A stretch of DNA of 64,000 bases from Lewinellaceae bacterium (GTDB lineage: Bacteria; Bacteroidota; Bacteroidia; Chitinophagales; Saprospiraceae). The notes under the pieces were generated by a model. That model had not been told where the DNA came from and ran no database searches. It saw nothing but the letters and a program-made list of their open reading frames with translations. Positions 35,235 to 44,529 of the stretch are shown piece by piece (within the stretch, counting starts at the first letter, position 1; every line of letters begins with the position of its first letter). The stretch covers positions 682,001-746,000 of the forward strand of contig JACJYG010000005.1 in assembly GCA_020636215.1 (NCBI GenBank). Direction: 5' to 3'. The translations under genes were made by a program, and so were the position numbers.

Positions 35235-36962
35235 ATGAGTACACTCGACTGGATCGTTATGCTGGGCGCCCTTTTGGGCATCGTAGCTTACGGTGTCTGG
35301 AAGACCCGGCATATCAACACCGTTCAAAGCTACCTGCTGGGGGATAATGACCTGCCGTGGTGGACCATCGGTTTATCGGTGATGGCTACGCAGGCCAGCG
35401 CCATTACCTTCCTTTCAACACCCGGCCAGGCTTATGAGGACGGCATGCGTTTCGCGCAGTTTTACTTCGGCCTTCCGGTGGCGATGGTCATCCTCTGTGT
35501 TTTTGTGCTGCCCTACTACTATCGTCTTAAAGTCTACACCGCTTATGAATACCTGGAGGGGCGGTTTGACCTGAAAACCAGGACCTTAACGGCGATCCTG
35601 TTTCTCATCCAGAGAGGCCTGGCTGCCGGGTTGACCATTTACGCACCGGCAATTATTCTGTCTACCATTCTGGGCTGGAGCCTGAACTGGACGATCCTCT
35701 TTATTGGCCTGATGGTGATCGTGTATACCGTTGCGGGCGGCACCAAGGCGGTGAGTATGACCCAGAAACAACAGATGGTTATCATCTTGAGCGGCATGTT
35801 CATTGCAGCCATGATCCTGGTTTTTAAGTTGCCGGAACAGGTTAGCTTTGGCGATGCAGTCGGTGTGGCAGGCAAGATGGGGAAGCTCAATGTGGTAGAT
35901 TTTACTTTCGACCTCAGCAACCGCTACACCTTCTGGTCAGGTATGCTGGGTGGGGTATTCCTGTTCCTGTCTTACTTCGGCACCGATCAGTCGCAGGTGT
36001 CGCGCTACCTTGGGGGAAAGTCGCTGACGGAAAGCCGCCTGGGGCTAATGTTCAACGGCATACTAAAGGTGCCAATGCAGTTTCTCATCCTGTTTGTTGG
36101 CATTCTCGTTTTTATGTTTTTCCAGTTTCAGCAACCGCCTATCCATTTCAATAGCGCAAACCTGCAGAAACTGGAAGGCACCGAGTATGAAGCGCAACTG
36201 GAGGGCTTGAAGTCGCAACACAATACCCTGTTCCTGCAACAACAGCAGGAAGTAGCCTATATGATAGGCGCCATCCGCCAGGAAAACGAGGCGGCAATAG
36301 AGGAGTCGAAAGAGCGGGTGCGGGAACTCCACCGCATCGACAACGAGCTTCGCGAAGAAGTAAAGGGCCTGATCTTAAAGGCCGACCCGGTGGCCAAGAC
36401 GAGGGACACGGATTACGTTTTCATCACCTTCGTAATGAATTACCTGCCTATCGGCCTGGTCGGCCTGTTGCTGGCAGTGATCTTCTCGGCAGCGATGTCT
36501 TCTACTTCCTCGGAACTCAACGCCCTGGCCACGACTACTATCGTTGATATTTACCGGCGCAGCATTGTCCGGACAAAGAGCGACCGGCATTATCTGAGGG
36601 CCTCGAAATTTTTTACTTTGTTCTGGGGCATCGTTGCTATGGCTTTCGCCGCAACGGCCGGCCTGTTCGAGAACCTCATTCAGGCGGTAAACATCATAGG
36701 GTCCTTATTTTATGGAACTATTTTAGGTATCTTCATGGTGGCTTTCTTTATGAAAAAAGTAGGCGCCCGCGCCGTTTTCATCGCTGCCCTGATCGCAGAA
36801 GCGCTGGTGCTTATGATCTACTGGCTTAGCAGCCATGACACCTGGTTTCTGGTAGGGGATAGCTGGTATTTGTTCAAAATAGCCTACCTGTGGCTCAATC
36901 TTATTGGCTGCGTGTTGGTGATGGGCTTTGCCGGGCTGCTGCATGTGGTGTGGCGGGAATAG
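35235..36962 (+). CDS. Sodium:solute symporter (SSS family)
   Basis: This 575-residue transporter has about 13-14 membrane helices. The SSS signatures include GLSVMATQASAITFLSTPGQAY in helix 1 and TYAYEYLEGRFD-like early loop sequence (YTAYEYLEGRFDLKTR), and the late sodium-site region FSAAMSSTSSELNALATT. A cytoplasmic insertion (~295-385) is long, charged and coiled-coil-like (QQQQEVAYMIG, ESKERVRELHRIDNELREE), larger than in PutP. Substrate could be a sugar, inositol or sialic acid-like compound; not determinable here. A small membrane protein lies upstream. Confidence 0.9.
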   Translation: MSTLDWIVMLGALLGIVAYGVWKTRHINTVQSYLLGDNDLPWWTIGLSVMATQASAITFLSTPGQAYEDGMRFAQFYFGLPVAMVILCVFVLPYYYRLKVYTAYEYLEGRFDLKTRTLTAILFLIQRGLAAGLTIYAPAIILSTILGWSLNWTILFIGLMVIVYTVAGGTKAVSMTQKQQMVIILSGMFIAAMILVFKLPEQVSFGDAVGVAGKMGKLNVVDFTFDLSNRYTFWSGMLGGVFLFLSYFGTDQSQVSRYLGGKSLTESRLGLMFNGILKVPMQFLILFVGILVFMFFQFQQPPIHFNSANLQKLEGTEYEAQLEGLKSQHNTLFLQQQQEVAYMIGAIRQENEAAIEESKERVRELHRIDNELREEVKGLILKADPVAKTRDTDYVFITFVMNYLPIGLVGLLLAVIFSAAMSSTSSELNALATTTIVDIYRRSIVRTKSDRHYLRASKFFTLFWGIVAMAFAATAGLFENLIQAVNIIGSLFYGTILGIFMVAFFMKKVGARAVFIAALIAEALVLMIYWLSSHDTWFLVGDSWYLFKIAYLWLNLIGCVLVMGFAGLLHVVWRE

Positions 36963-36979
36963 GGTCAATATCTAGTACG

Positions 36980-37822
36980 ATGTCATTAACTTCTTTAAGG
37001 ACGCTGTCTGAAAAACTGGAAGAGCAGGACGTGAAAATGCCGATGCTCTTCGTCGGCCACGGTTCGCCGATGAACGGTATTGAAGACAACGAATTCAGCC
37101 GCCGTTGGCGGCAGATGGGGCGGGAGATCCCTCAGCCCAAAGCCGTTCTTTGTATTTCCGCCCACTGGCTTACCCGCGGCACTCATATCACTGCCATGGA
37201 AGCGCCCCGGACGATCCACGACTTTGGCGGCTTTCCCCGGGCCTTGTTCGAAGTAGAATACCCTGCGCCCGGCGATCCGGTGCTGGCAGAGGAAACAGCC
37301 GCCCTTTTCACTCCTACTGAAGTGGGCCTGGACCACGACTGGGGCCTGGACCACGGCGCCTGGACGGTAGTGCGCCACATGTACCCCGAGGCGAACATAC
37401 CCATCCTGCAATTGAGCATTGACTTTCACAAATCGGCGGAATATCACTATGAATTGGCCAAAGCCCTTGCGGTTCTTCGTAAGAAGGGCGTGCTCATTAT
37501 TGGCAGCGGTAATATGGTGCATAACCTGCGTATGGTAGCCTGGGACAAGCTAGACGCACCATTCGGCTTCGATTGGGCCCTGGAAATGAATGATATTTTC
37601 AAAAAGCATATCGCCGATGGCAACCACCAACCCCTGATCCATTATCAGAACCTCGGAAAACCGGCCCAACTGGCAATCCCTACGCCCGACCACTACTATC
37701 CGCTACTCTATATTCTGGGCCTGCAGGACAAAAACGAAGCGGTGTCTTTTTTCAACGATACGCCTGTGGGCGGCTCCCTGACGATGACTTCGGTGCGGGT
37801 AGGGGAAGAGGTAGGGCTTTAA
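36980..37822 (+). CDS. ygiD: Extradiol dioxygenase, YgiD/4,5-DOPA dioxygenase family
   Basis: The start at 36980 follows the symporter stop by 17 bases (281 residues); a longer frame from 36890 would overlap the symporter. The class III LigB-like motifs are present: FVGHGSPMNGI, ISAHWLTRGTH and VGLDHDWGLDHGAW, with metal-binding His residues, and the late HHPLIHYQN-like segment reads HQPLIHYQNLG. The family opens catechol rings (4,5-DOPA in E. coli). In this context, 1 gene after a transporter, its natural substrate is unknown. Confidence 0.88.
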   Translation: MSLTSLRTLSEKLEEQDVKMPMLFVGHGSPMNGIEDNEFSRRWRQMGREIPQPKAVLCISAHWLTRGTHITAMEAPRTIHDFGGFPRALFEVEYPAPGDPVLAEETAALFTPTEVGLDHDWGLDHGAWTVVRHMYPEANIPILQLSIDFHKSAEYHYELAKALAVLRKKGVLIIGSGNMVHNLRMVAWDKLDAPFGFDWALEMNDIFKKHIADGNHQPLIHYQNLGKPAQLAIPTPDHYYPLLYILGLQDKNEAVSFFNDTPVGGSLTMTSVRVGEEVGL

Positions 37823-37825
37823 GTA

Positions 37826-37878
37826 AGTTGAAAAGTTGAGGAGTTGAGGAGTTGAAAAGTTGAGGAGTTGAGGGGGTA
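37826..37878. repeat. 8-bp tandem repeats (GAGTTGAG)
   Basis: About six copies of an 8-base unit (AAGTTGAA, GAGTTGAG, AAGTTGAG) begin 3 bases after the dioxygenase stop. One strand only, so it does not fold alone; it belongs to the GTTGAG family seen elsewhere in the window. Confidence 0.85.
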
Positions 37879-37904
37879 ATACGTTCAATAATAGGGCAAA
37901 AACC

Positions 37905-37912
37905 TACCTTTG
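37905..37912 (+). promoter_or_regulatory. Bacteroidota -7 element before the sulfotransferase
   Basis: TACCTTTG matches TAnnTTTG exactly, 36 bases before the ATG at 37949. It supports that start over a non-ATG start at 37910. -33 box not clear. Confidence 0.45.
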
Positions 37913-37948
37913 TTGTATACGCAAAAAATCACAAACCGTAAGCAACCG

Positions 37949-38776
37949 ATGTCGCAACCCGAGATATACTTCCACGTTGGCCTGGGCAAAGTGGCCTCCA
38001 CTTATTTGCAGCACCGATTTTTTCCGAAGTTGCAGGGCCTCTACTATATTCCTACCAACCGCTACCGGCGTTCCCCCGATATCATTGCCCGGGGGCAGTA
38101 TGGCCGTTATTTTATTTCCCGGGAATTCGACCAGCAACTGGAGGAGGAAGTGAAGTGGTTTTCCTCGTTTTATCCCAACGCCAAACCCATCATTATCCTG
38201 CGGCGTAACGACAGTTGGATTGCTTCCCAATACCGCCGTTATGTCAAGAACGGAGGGCATTTACCCTTTACCGGCTTTTTTGATGTGGAGGGAGATACGG
38301 GGCTCTGGAAGCGCAAACACGCCACTTTCTATACCAACCTGGAAGTGTTGGAAAAATATTTTAATACCCAACCGCTGGTGCTTTTTTACGATGAACTTCG
38401 GGAAAGCCCCTGGGTTTTCTTTGACAGGATCGCCCGATTTTCAGGAGCCACTTATTGTCGGGAGGAAATATCCCTTTCAAAAGTACACAGCTCTTACAAC
38501 GAGAAGCAGTTAAAGATCATGCGTAAGGTGGCGCGCTTCCTGTTTGGCGAAAAGCCTCCGGTTTTTTCCAAACATCCCGTTCTGTTCTGGCTGCAACGCC
38601 GCAGCCGTATGCTGGCCTGTTACGCCATTCTGTATCCCTCTTTGCTGCTCCCGGAGTCCTGGGTGAGCCCGGAACCCCTGATCCCCAAAACGGAACTGGA
38701 CAAAGTGCGCGCCTATTTTCAGGAGGATTGGGAACGGTGCCGGGCGTATGCGGAGGCGCATAAGGTGGCGGAGTGA
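37949..38776 (+). CDS. Sulfotransferase family protein
   Basis: This 275-residue protein opens with MSQPEIYFHVGLGKVASTYL, whose GLGKVASTYLQ resembles the 5'-phosphosulfate-binding loop of PAPS-dependent sulfotransferases. The later segment PIIILRRNDSWIASQYRRY fits the 3'-phosphate-binding strand and Ser/Arg residues. It probably transfers a sulfate to a polysaccharide, lipid or protein; the acceptor is unknown. It lacks membrane segments except a weak hydrophobic stretch (~210-225). Confidence 0.78.
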   Translation: MSQPEIYFHVGLGKVASTYLQHRFFPKLQGLYYIPTNRYRRSPDIIARGQYGRYFISREFDQQLEEEVKWFSSFYPNAKPIIILRRNDSWIASQYRRYVKNGGHLPFTGFFDVEGDTGLWKRKHATFYTNLEVLEKYFNTQPLVLFYDELRESPWVFFDRIARFSGATYCREEISLSKVHSSYNEKQLKIMRKVARFLFGEKPPVFSKHPVLFWLQRRSRMLACYAILYPSLLLPESWVSPEPLIPKTELDKVRAYFQEDWERCRAYAEAHKVAE

Positions 38777-38918
38777 TCCCCGGGTTAGGTATATTGTTAT
38801 TCGGGGCTTAAAGCTTCCTGGCCTACTCCTGCGGTATCCAGTACCCCCGATTTCCTGCAAACTGCCCTCCCGATCTCGATCCACCGGATCTCGTCGGGAT
38901 GAAAAGCTGCCCACTGTC

Positions 38919-39953
38919 CTAATAGCTCGTCTCATCCAGTTTCACTTTCCCCCGGAAGGTCCAGAAAACAAAAGCTGTATAAGACAGCACCAATGGCGCC
39001 CCAATAGCGGCAATGGTCAGCATGATGCCGAGCGACTTGTCGGAAGAAGCGGCGTTGTAGATGGTGATGCTGTAGGCCTCGTCCATGGTGGAAATAATGA
39101 TGACCGGGTAGAGCTCAATAGCTACCGTAAGTAGCATCAGGGCCATGGTGAGGCTGGAGAAGAGGAAGGCCTGCCGGTATTGGTGCTTGGAGATCAGCCG
39201 GGGGATATTGGCAATGCTGAGAAAGCCCAAAAGCGGGACTACGAAAAGCCACGGCAGTTCCCGGAAGCGGTCGGTCAGGTGAGGGAGAAAGGCAATAGAA
39301 TATACGGTAACCGCTATGAAACTAATGAGGAATCCCCCCATCGCCTGCCTGGCCAGAATGGTGAGCTTGTCATACAATCGGCCTTCGGTTTTCATCAACA
39401 GGTAGAGCGCCCCATGAGTGGCGAACAGCATCAGGGTAGTGACACCCACCATCAAGGCATAGGGGTTTAGAAACTCCACCCAATTGCCTTCGTATTCCTG
39501 GCTGGGCCCAATCTTCATTCCCAGCAGCACGTTGCCCAGTACAACCCCCAATAGTACCGCCAGCATGGCGCTCGAGATATTGTAACTGACATCCCATAAC
39601 TGCCGCCACCAGTGCATTGGCTCCTTACTGCGAAACTCGATAGATACCGCACGGAAGATCAGAAAGGCCAAAAACAGCATGAACGGAATGTACATGCCGG
39701 AAAAGAGCGTGGCGTAAACCACCGGGAACCCGGCAAAAAGCGCCCCTCCGCCAATAACCAGCCAAACCTCATTGCCGTCCCATACCGGGCCAATAGCGTT
39801 GAGGGCAATCCGCCGGCTCTCCTCCTTGCGGAAGAACAAATGCAGCGCGCCTGCTCCCAGGTCAAACCCATCCAATATTGCGTAACCGCTGAACAGCCCG
39901 CCCACTACTAAAAACCAAAGGGTTGGATAATCGATGCCGAGTATGGTGGCCAT
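38919..39953 (-). CDS. cydB: Cytochrome bd quinol oxidase subunit II
   Basis: This 344-residue membrane protein has about eight to nine helices. It begins TLWFLVVGGLFSGYAILDGFDLGAGALHLFF (the family's first helix and GFDLG motif), has the segment NAIGPVWDGNEVWLVIGGGALFAGFP, and ends in a tail with FWTFRGKVKL. It pairs with CydA to reduce oxygen using quinol. It lies 49 bases downstream of cydA, same strand. A short CydX-like subunit was not found within the gap. Confidence 0.95.
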   Translation of the reverse strand: MATILGIDYPTLWFLVVGGLFSGYAILDGFDLGAGALHLFFRKEESRRIALNAIGPVWDGNEVWLVIGGGALFAGFPVVYATLFSGMYIPFMLFLAFLIFRAVSIEFRSKEPMHWWRQLWDVSYNISSAMLAVLLGVVLGNVLLGMKIGPSQEYEGNWVEFLNPYALMVGVTTLMLFATHGALYLLMKTEGRLYDKLTILARQAMGGFLISFIAVTVYSIAFLPHLTDRFRELPWLFVVPLLGFLSIANIPRLISKHQYRQAFLFSSLTMALMLLTVAIELYPVIIISTMDEAYSITIYNAASSDKSLGIMLTIAAIGAPLVLSYTAFVFWTFRGKVKLDETSY

Positions 39954-40002
39954 TGTTGAAGGTTTAAAAGTGTAAAAGATTTAAAAAAGCCTGCTCCCTG
40001 CC

Positions 40003-41382
40003 CTAGGCTCCGCCTAAGGCATCCGCGATGCCCTCCTGGCGATGCCGTTCCTGGATATGTTCCTTGCTTTCCGGTCCGGCTTTGATCTTTTTATCCAGCA
40101 GGTAAAGGAAAAGGGCGAAAAGCAGAGAATAGATCAGCGCAAAAAGGATGAGGGAGAACACGACCTGATTGGCCTTCACGGCAGCAGATAGTGCGTCGCT
40201 GGTGCGCAACAAGCCATAGACGACCCAGGGCTGCCGGCCCATCTCGGCGGTAAACCAGCCTACCTGATTGGCTATATTCGGCAGCAGCACTGCGAAGACA
40301 AATACCCATAGCAGCCATCGCTGGCGGAAGAGTTTGCCTCTCCACCAGAGGAAAGAAGCATAGAGCGTCAGGGCGATCATGAATAGGCCGATGGCGACCA
40401 TCAGGTGGTAAAACTGGAAGATGGCGTTGAGTGCCGTGGGGCGTTCGTTCTCGGGGAAATCATTCAACCCGCGTACGGGCGCTTTAAAATCATTATGCAA
40501 CAGGAAGGATAAGCCTCCCGGAACTTTTAGGCCGGTGATTTCCTGTTTCTCCTTGTCTACCCATCCAAGAACGTACATATCAGCAGCAGCGAGCGTGTCA
40601 AAATGGCCCTCGAGGGCGGCTAGTTTGGCCGGTTGGTTTACTGCTACTCCTTCCGCAGACCGGTGCCCGGTAAGGAGCTGGCTTAGGGAAAAAACAGTTG
40701 CTACGGCCAGAGCGATCTTGAATGCTTTTTGGGACAATTCCACATAACGCCCTCTAAGAAGGTAATAGGCATGGACGCTTAATACCAGGAAGGCGCCGGC
40801 CAGAAAAGCACCCACCCAGACGTGGAGCAGGCGGTCGACGCTGGATGGGTTGAATACCATGGCCCAGAAGTCGGTGATCTCGGCGCGGGCATGCAGGCCC
40901 TCTCCGACAATATGGTAGCCCGCCGGGGTCTGTTGCCACGAATTGGCCACCACGATCCAGACGGCGCTGAACATCGAGCCCAGCCACACGCCCAGGGTGG
41001 CAATGAAATGCACCCGGGGGCTGACTTTGTTCCAGCCAAAGAGCAGGATGCCTAGAAAACCGCTTTCCAAAGCAAAGGCGAAAATGCCCTCGGCAGCCAG
41101 CGCACTTCCGAAAACATCGCCGACAAAACGCGAGTAGGTAGCCCAGTTGGTGCCAAATTCGAATTCCATCACAATGCCGGTGGCCACCCCAATGCCGAAA
41201 GTCAGGGCGAAGATCTTTGTCCAGAAGCGCGTCATCTGTTCATATTGCTTGTCTTTGGTGCGCAGGTATAAGCCCTCCATGATCACCATGATCATCCCCA
41301 GGCCGATGCTGAGCGGAGGGTAGATGTAGTGGAAGGCAATGGTAAAAGCAAATTGTATCCTCGACAAGATTTCAACATCCAT
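40003..41382 (-). CDS. cydA: Cytochrome bd quinol oxidase subunit I
   Basis: This 459-residue subunit binds the three haems and quinol. Conserved items: the early FAFTIAFHYIYPPLSIG (His ligand of haem b595), FAFALESGFLGIL (conserved Glu), LHVWVGAFLAGAF (haem b558 His), and WFTAEMGRQPWVVYG (the GRQPW motif). The Q-loop is short, the type common outside enteric bacteria. The oxidase allows respiration at low oxygen. It heads a cydAB operon, and the divergent gene across a 128-base gap is an uncharacterised lipoprotein. Confidence 0.95.
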   Translation of the reverse strand: MDVEILSRIQFAFTIAFHYIYPPLSIGLGMIMVIMEGLYLRTKDKQYEQMTRFWTKIFALTFGIGVATGIVMEFEFGTNWATYSRFVGDVFGSALAAEGIFAFALESGFLGILLFGWNKVSPRVHFIATLGVWLGSMFSAVWIVVANSWQQTPAGYHIVGEGLHARAEITDFWAMVFNPSSVDRLLHVWVGAFLAGAFLVLSVHAYYLLRGRYVELSQKAFKIALAVATVFSLSQLLTGHRSAEGVAVNQPAKLAALEGHFDTLAAADMYVLGWVDKEKQEITGLKVPGGLSFLLHNDFKAPVRGLNDFPENERPTALNAIFQFYHLMVAIGLFMIALTLYASFLWWRGKLFRQRWLLWVFVFAVLLPNIANQVGWFTAEMGRQPWVVYGLLRTSDALSAAVKANQVVFSLILFALIYSLLFALFLYLLDKKIKAGPESKEHIQERHRQEGIADALGGA

Positions 41383-41510
41383 GGTATCGGATTTGGATTT
41401 TTTTTCGAAATTGTCCGGGCGTTAAGCTCCCGTATGCTGGAGTTCTTGTAAATGCATTGCTAAAGTTAGGGCAAGCTCCGGTTTTTTCCCTTGTCTCAAA
41501 TCAACTTTTC

Positions 41511-43949
41511 ATGAAATATTTCCACTTTCTTTTTTTTACAGGATTCCTGCTGGTAATGGGCTGCTCCCGCCAATCAAGAGGTATACATTTTTCCACTGAC
41601 AATCTGGAAATGAGCCTCGACGAACAAGGCTTCCTCACCCACTTACTGGACCGGCGCAGCGGAAAGGACCTAATGGCCAAAGATACCATCGCGCCCCTGT
41701 TATCCATCCGGGCCGGCGGGGAGCTATTCCTGCCGGAATCCCTGGACTACCAACGGGAGGAGGGCTTTCTCCAATTATCTTACCCGAATGGGATGACGGC
41801 AAAAGTCAAGGTGGAAGAAAAAAACGCCCACCTGGCTTTCGAGTTGGTGGAGTTCAGCGACACTGCTTCGGTAGAGCTCGTCATCTGGGGCCCCTACCCA
41901 CTGGCCATGGATGAGGTGATCGGCGAAACCATTGGTGTGGTTCAGGAAGGTGATTTCAGCATCGGTATTCAGGCCTTGAACCCGAAAACCCTCGGCGGGT
42001 ATCCCTGGCAGGAAAATGACTGCATGCCTCAGATCGATATTTTTGACCAGGAGGATTATTCCGACCTGAAAGAAGGCGAAGGCAAGCGCTATGTGCTTTA
42101 CCGCGTGGAAGCCGCCAAACCGACTACTTACGGTAGTAGCATACAGGCTTACTGCCGCAACCGCAATCGGGAACGGGTGATTGAAAACTGGTACCACAAG
42201 TACTACACCGCTCCACCCTTTGAGGATGGCGGGGTAATAGGTTCGCGGATCGCGTTGTTCGGCTGCCCCCGGGAAGCTACGTTGGCTACGATCGGGCAGA
42301 TCGAGTTGGCGGAATCCCTGCCGCATCCGATGATCGACGGTGAATGGGGTAAAATGGCGCCGACGGCTGCCGCCGCTTATATTATCCTGCCCTTTACGGA
42401 AGAAAACATCGAACAAGCCCTGGCTATCACCCGGCGGGCAGGGCTGCGCTACCTGTACCACCCCGGGCCATTCAAAAACTGGGGCCATTTCGAACTCGAT
42501 GAAAAAGCCTTCCCATCCGGTTGGGCTGGACTGAAGCGCTGTGCACAGATGGCCCGCGACAGCGGCATCTTCCTGGGCGTCCACACCCTGTCCAACTTTA
42601 TCACCACCAACGACCCCTACGTGACGCCTGTGCCCGACCCCCGGCTGGCGGCAGTCGGCGCCTCATCCATTACAGCGGCCATCACTTCGGAAACCAGCGA
42701 AATACCTATTGCCAGCCCCGTTTTTTTCAATCAGTTTACCAACAACAATTTAAAGACGGTGCAAATTGGAAATGAGCTGATCCGCTACGGCGGCGTCACC
42801 GAAAAAGAACCCTGGGTGTTGACGGATTGCCAGCGTGGCGCATTTGGCACTGCCGCCGCTGGCCATCCCCAGGGCGAATCCATCCGCATGCTGGCTGACC
42901 ACGGGTATAAGGTTTTCCTGACCAGCCCGGAGCTGGGTAAAGAAATGTCGGAAAAGCTCGCCGAACTTTTCAATTACTGCGATCTGCACCAGATCTCTTT
43001 TGATGGCATCGAGGGCAACCGCTCCACCGGCATGGGCAACTATGGGGAGATCCTTTACGCCAACTGGTGGTATGCTGCGCTTTCCGAAGCGGAGAAATCC
43101 CACCTCATCATTGACGCCAGCCGGACGAGCCATTACTTCTGGCACATTTACTCCCGCATGAACTGGGGCGAGCCCTGGTACGCAGGCTTCCGCGAAAGCC
43201 AGACGGAATACCGGATGGCCAATCAGGCATACTTCCGCCGCAACCTCATGCCCGGCATGTTGGGCTGGTTCCAGCTTAGCGAAAGCACTTCCCTGGAAGA
43301 TGTGGAATGGATGCTGGCCCGCTCCGCCGGCTACGACGCCGGCTATGGCTTTGTGATGAACCTGGAGAATCTGGAGAAAAATGCACAGTCCGATGCCATT
43401 CTGGCTAAATTGGGGGAATGGGAGGCTGTCCGGATGAAAGGGGTATTTTCCGACGCCCAAAAGGAACGCCTGCAGGATATCAACAACGAGTTCAAACTGG
43501 AGAAAACCGGGGATGGGCAATCGGTGTTGCGGGAAGTATTCGTTTCCCATTTTCGCCACGACTATAAAGTAAGGCAACCCGGTGAGCCCCTTTATTCTTC
43601 TTTCACCTTTGAATGCCCTCAGGATGAACAGCCTATTTCCTTTTTGCTAACACCCCAGGGCTCTGGCATCAAAGATATCAGCCTGGAACTGGACAACTAT
43701 AAAACGATCGCGATTGCCGGACAACTTAAGAAAGGAGAGGTACTTCGGTATGAGGGTGGAGACAAGGCTACCGTATATTCCGCCAACTGGAAAAAACTTC
43801 GGGATGTCTCAATTGATCTAAACGGGTTCAGCCTGAAAAAAGGCCAACACCAGCTCCACTTTGATTGTACTTTCCTCGCGCCGGAGGAAGGCGCAGCCGC
43901 CAAGCTGGAGTGGCGTTTGGCCGATCTCCAGATCGGCCTAAAGGAATAA
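41511..43949 (+). CDS. Large secreted lipoprotein, glycosidase-like, unclassified
   Basis: Start at MKYFHFLFFTGFLLVMGC (812 residues, Cys18 lipidated); a longer frame from 41457 adds 18 residues. An N-terminal beta-sandwich (~25-230) contains LDEQGFLTHLLDRRSG, reminiscent of galactose-mutarotase-like domains of glycosidases. A TIM-barrel-like middle (~265-640) has RYLYHPGPFKNWGHF, SFDGIEGNRSTGMGNYGE (DG..E arrangement) and SRTSHYFWHIYSRMNWGEPW. A C-terminal beta domain follows (~690-810). This resembles unassigned glycoside hydrolases with GH36/GH31-like layouts; substrate and catalytic residues are not certain. Divergent from cydAB. Confidence 0.7.
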   Translation: MKYFHFLFFTGFLLVMGCSRQSRGIHFSTDNLEMSLDEQGFLTHLLDRRSGKDLMAKDTIAPLLSIRAGGELFLPESLDYQREEGFLQLSYPNGMTAKVKVEEKNAHLAFELVEFSDTASVELVIWGPYPLAMDEVIGETIGVVQEGDFSIGIQALNPKTLGGYPWQENDCMPQIDIFDQEDYSDLKEGEGKRYVLYRVEAAKPTTYGSSIQAYCRNRNRERVIENWYHKYYTAPPFEDGGVIGSRIALFGCPREATLATIGQIELAESLPHPMIDGEWGKMAPTAAAAYIILPFTEENIEQALAITRRAGLRYLYHPGPFKNWGHFELDEKAFPSGWAGLKRCAQMARDSGIFLGVHTLSNFITTNDPYVTPVPDPRLAAVGASSITAAITSETSEIPIASPVFFNQFTNNNLKTVQIGNELIRYGGVTEKEPWVLTDCQRGAFGTAAAGHPQGESIRMLADHGYKVFLTSPELGKEMSEKLAELFNYCDLHQISFDGIEGNRSTGMGNYGEILYANWWYAALSEAEKSHLIIDASRTSHYFWHIYSRMNWGEPWYAGFRESQTEYRMANQAYFRRNLMPGMLGWFQLSESTSLEDVEWMLARSAGYDAGYGFVMNLENLEKNAQSDAILAKLGEWEAVRMKGVFSDAQKERLQDINNEFKLEKTGDGQSVLREVFVSHFRHDYKVRQPGEPLYSSFTFECPQDEQPISFLLTPQGSGIKDISLELDNYKTIAIAGQLKKGEVLRYEGGDKATVYSANWKKLRDVSIDLNGFSLKKGQHQLHFDCTFLAPEEGAAAKLEWRLADLQIGLKE

Positions 43950-43972
43950 ATAAAAAGCAACACTTCCTGGGA

Positions 43973-44374
43973 TTAGCCGGCCTGGCGCCTCCGGGTCAAC
44001 TCCTCGCTGATCATCTCTCCAACGCGGTCGAGGTGGCCTTTGCCTTTGAAGAAGGAGCGCATGAAGATCAAGCCACCGAAGAACAGGAGAAAGGACAGCG
44101 GAACAAGCGCCATCATCAGGAAGGCGGGGTAATTCCAGTGCAGAAAATACAGGATAAAGCCCATGGATATCCAAACTGCCGTGAAGGCCGCGATTCGGAT
44201 CAGCAGCCTTTGAAAAATATGGAACAGGGCATTTTTGACCTCCCATTGCCCGCGCAGGCGCAACAGTTGTTCGGTGGAATAGTATTCCACGCCTACGGAT
44301 TCGAGCAGGCCTAGCTCGTCGGCAGCATTGCCTTCGAGATGTTGGAGGAGCCGGTCGGTGTTACGGATGGGCAT
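43973..44374 (-). CDS. Small two-helix membrane protein
   Basis: Starting at MPIRNTDRLLQHLEGNAADEL (133 residues); the frame runs upstream into tandem repeat DNA, which is unlikely coding. The protein has a soluble helical start, two membrane helices (~60-80 and ~84-105), and a basic C-terminal helix (VGEMISEELTRRRQAG). Function unknown. Convergent with the lipoprotein gene, 23 bases apart; a tandem repeat array lies upstream. Confidence 0.6.
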   Translation of the reverse strand: MPIRNTDRLLQHLEGNAADELGLLESVGVEYYSTEQLLRLRGQWEVKNALFHIFQRLLIRIAAFTAVWISMGFILYFLHWNYPAFLMMALVPLSFLLFFGGLIFMRSFFKGKGHLDRVGEMISEELTRRRQAG

Positions 44375-44439
44375 ATTGTTTTGGAATGCGTAAATGCAAG
44401 AATGTCTGAATACATAAATGTAAAAAAAGCCTTCAAGTT

Positions 44440-44526
44440 CATTCCCGCATTCCCGCATTCCCGCATTCATGCATTCATGCATTCCCGCATTCCCGCATTC
44501 CCGCATTCCCGCATTCCCGCATTCCC
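44440..44526. repeat. 8-bp tandem repeats (GCATTCCC / GCATTCAT)
   Basis: About ten copies of an 8-base unit fill the gap just before the 133-residue gene and right after the SulP stop at 44530. Translated frames across it give repetitive peptides and are not genes. Confidence 0.92.
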
Positions 44527-44529
44527 CCG

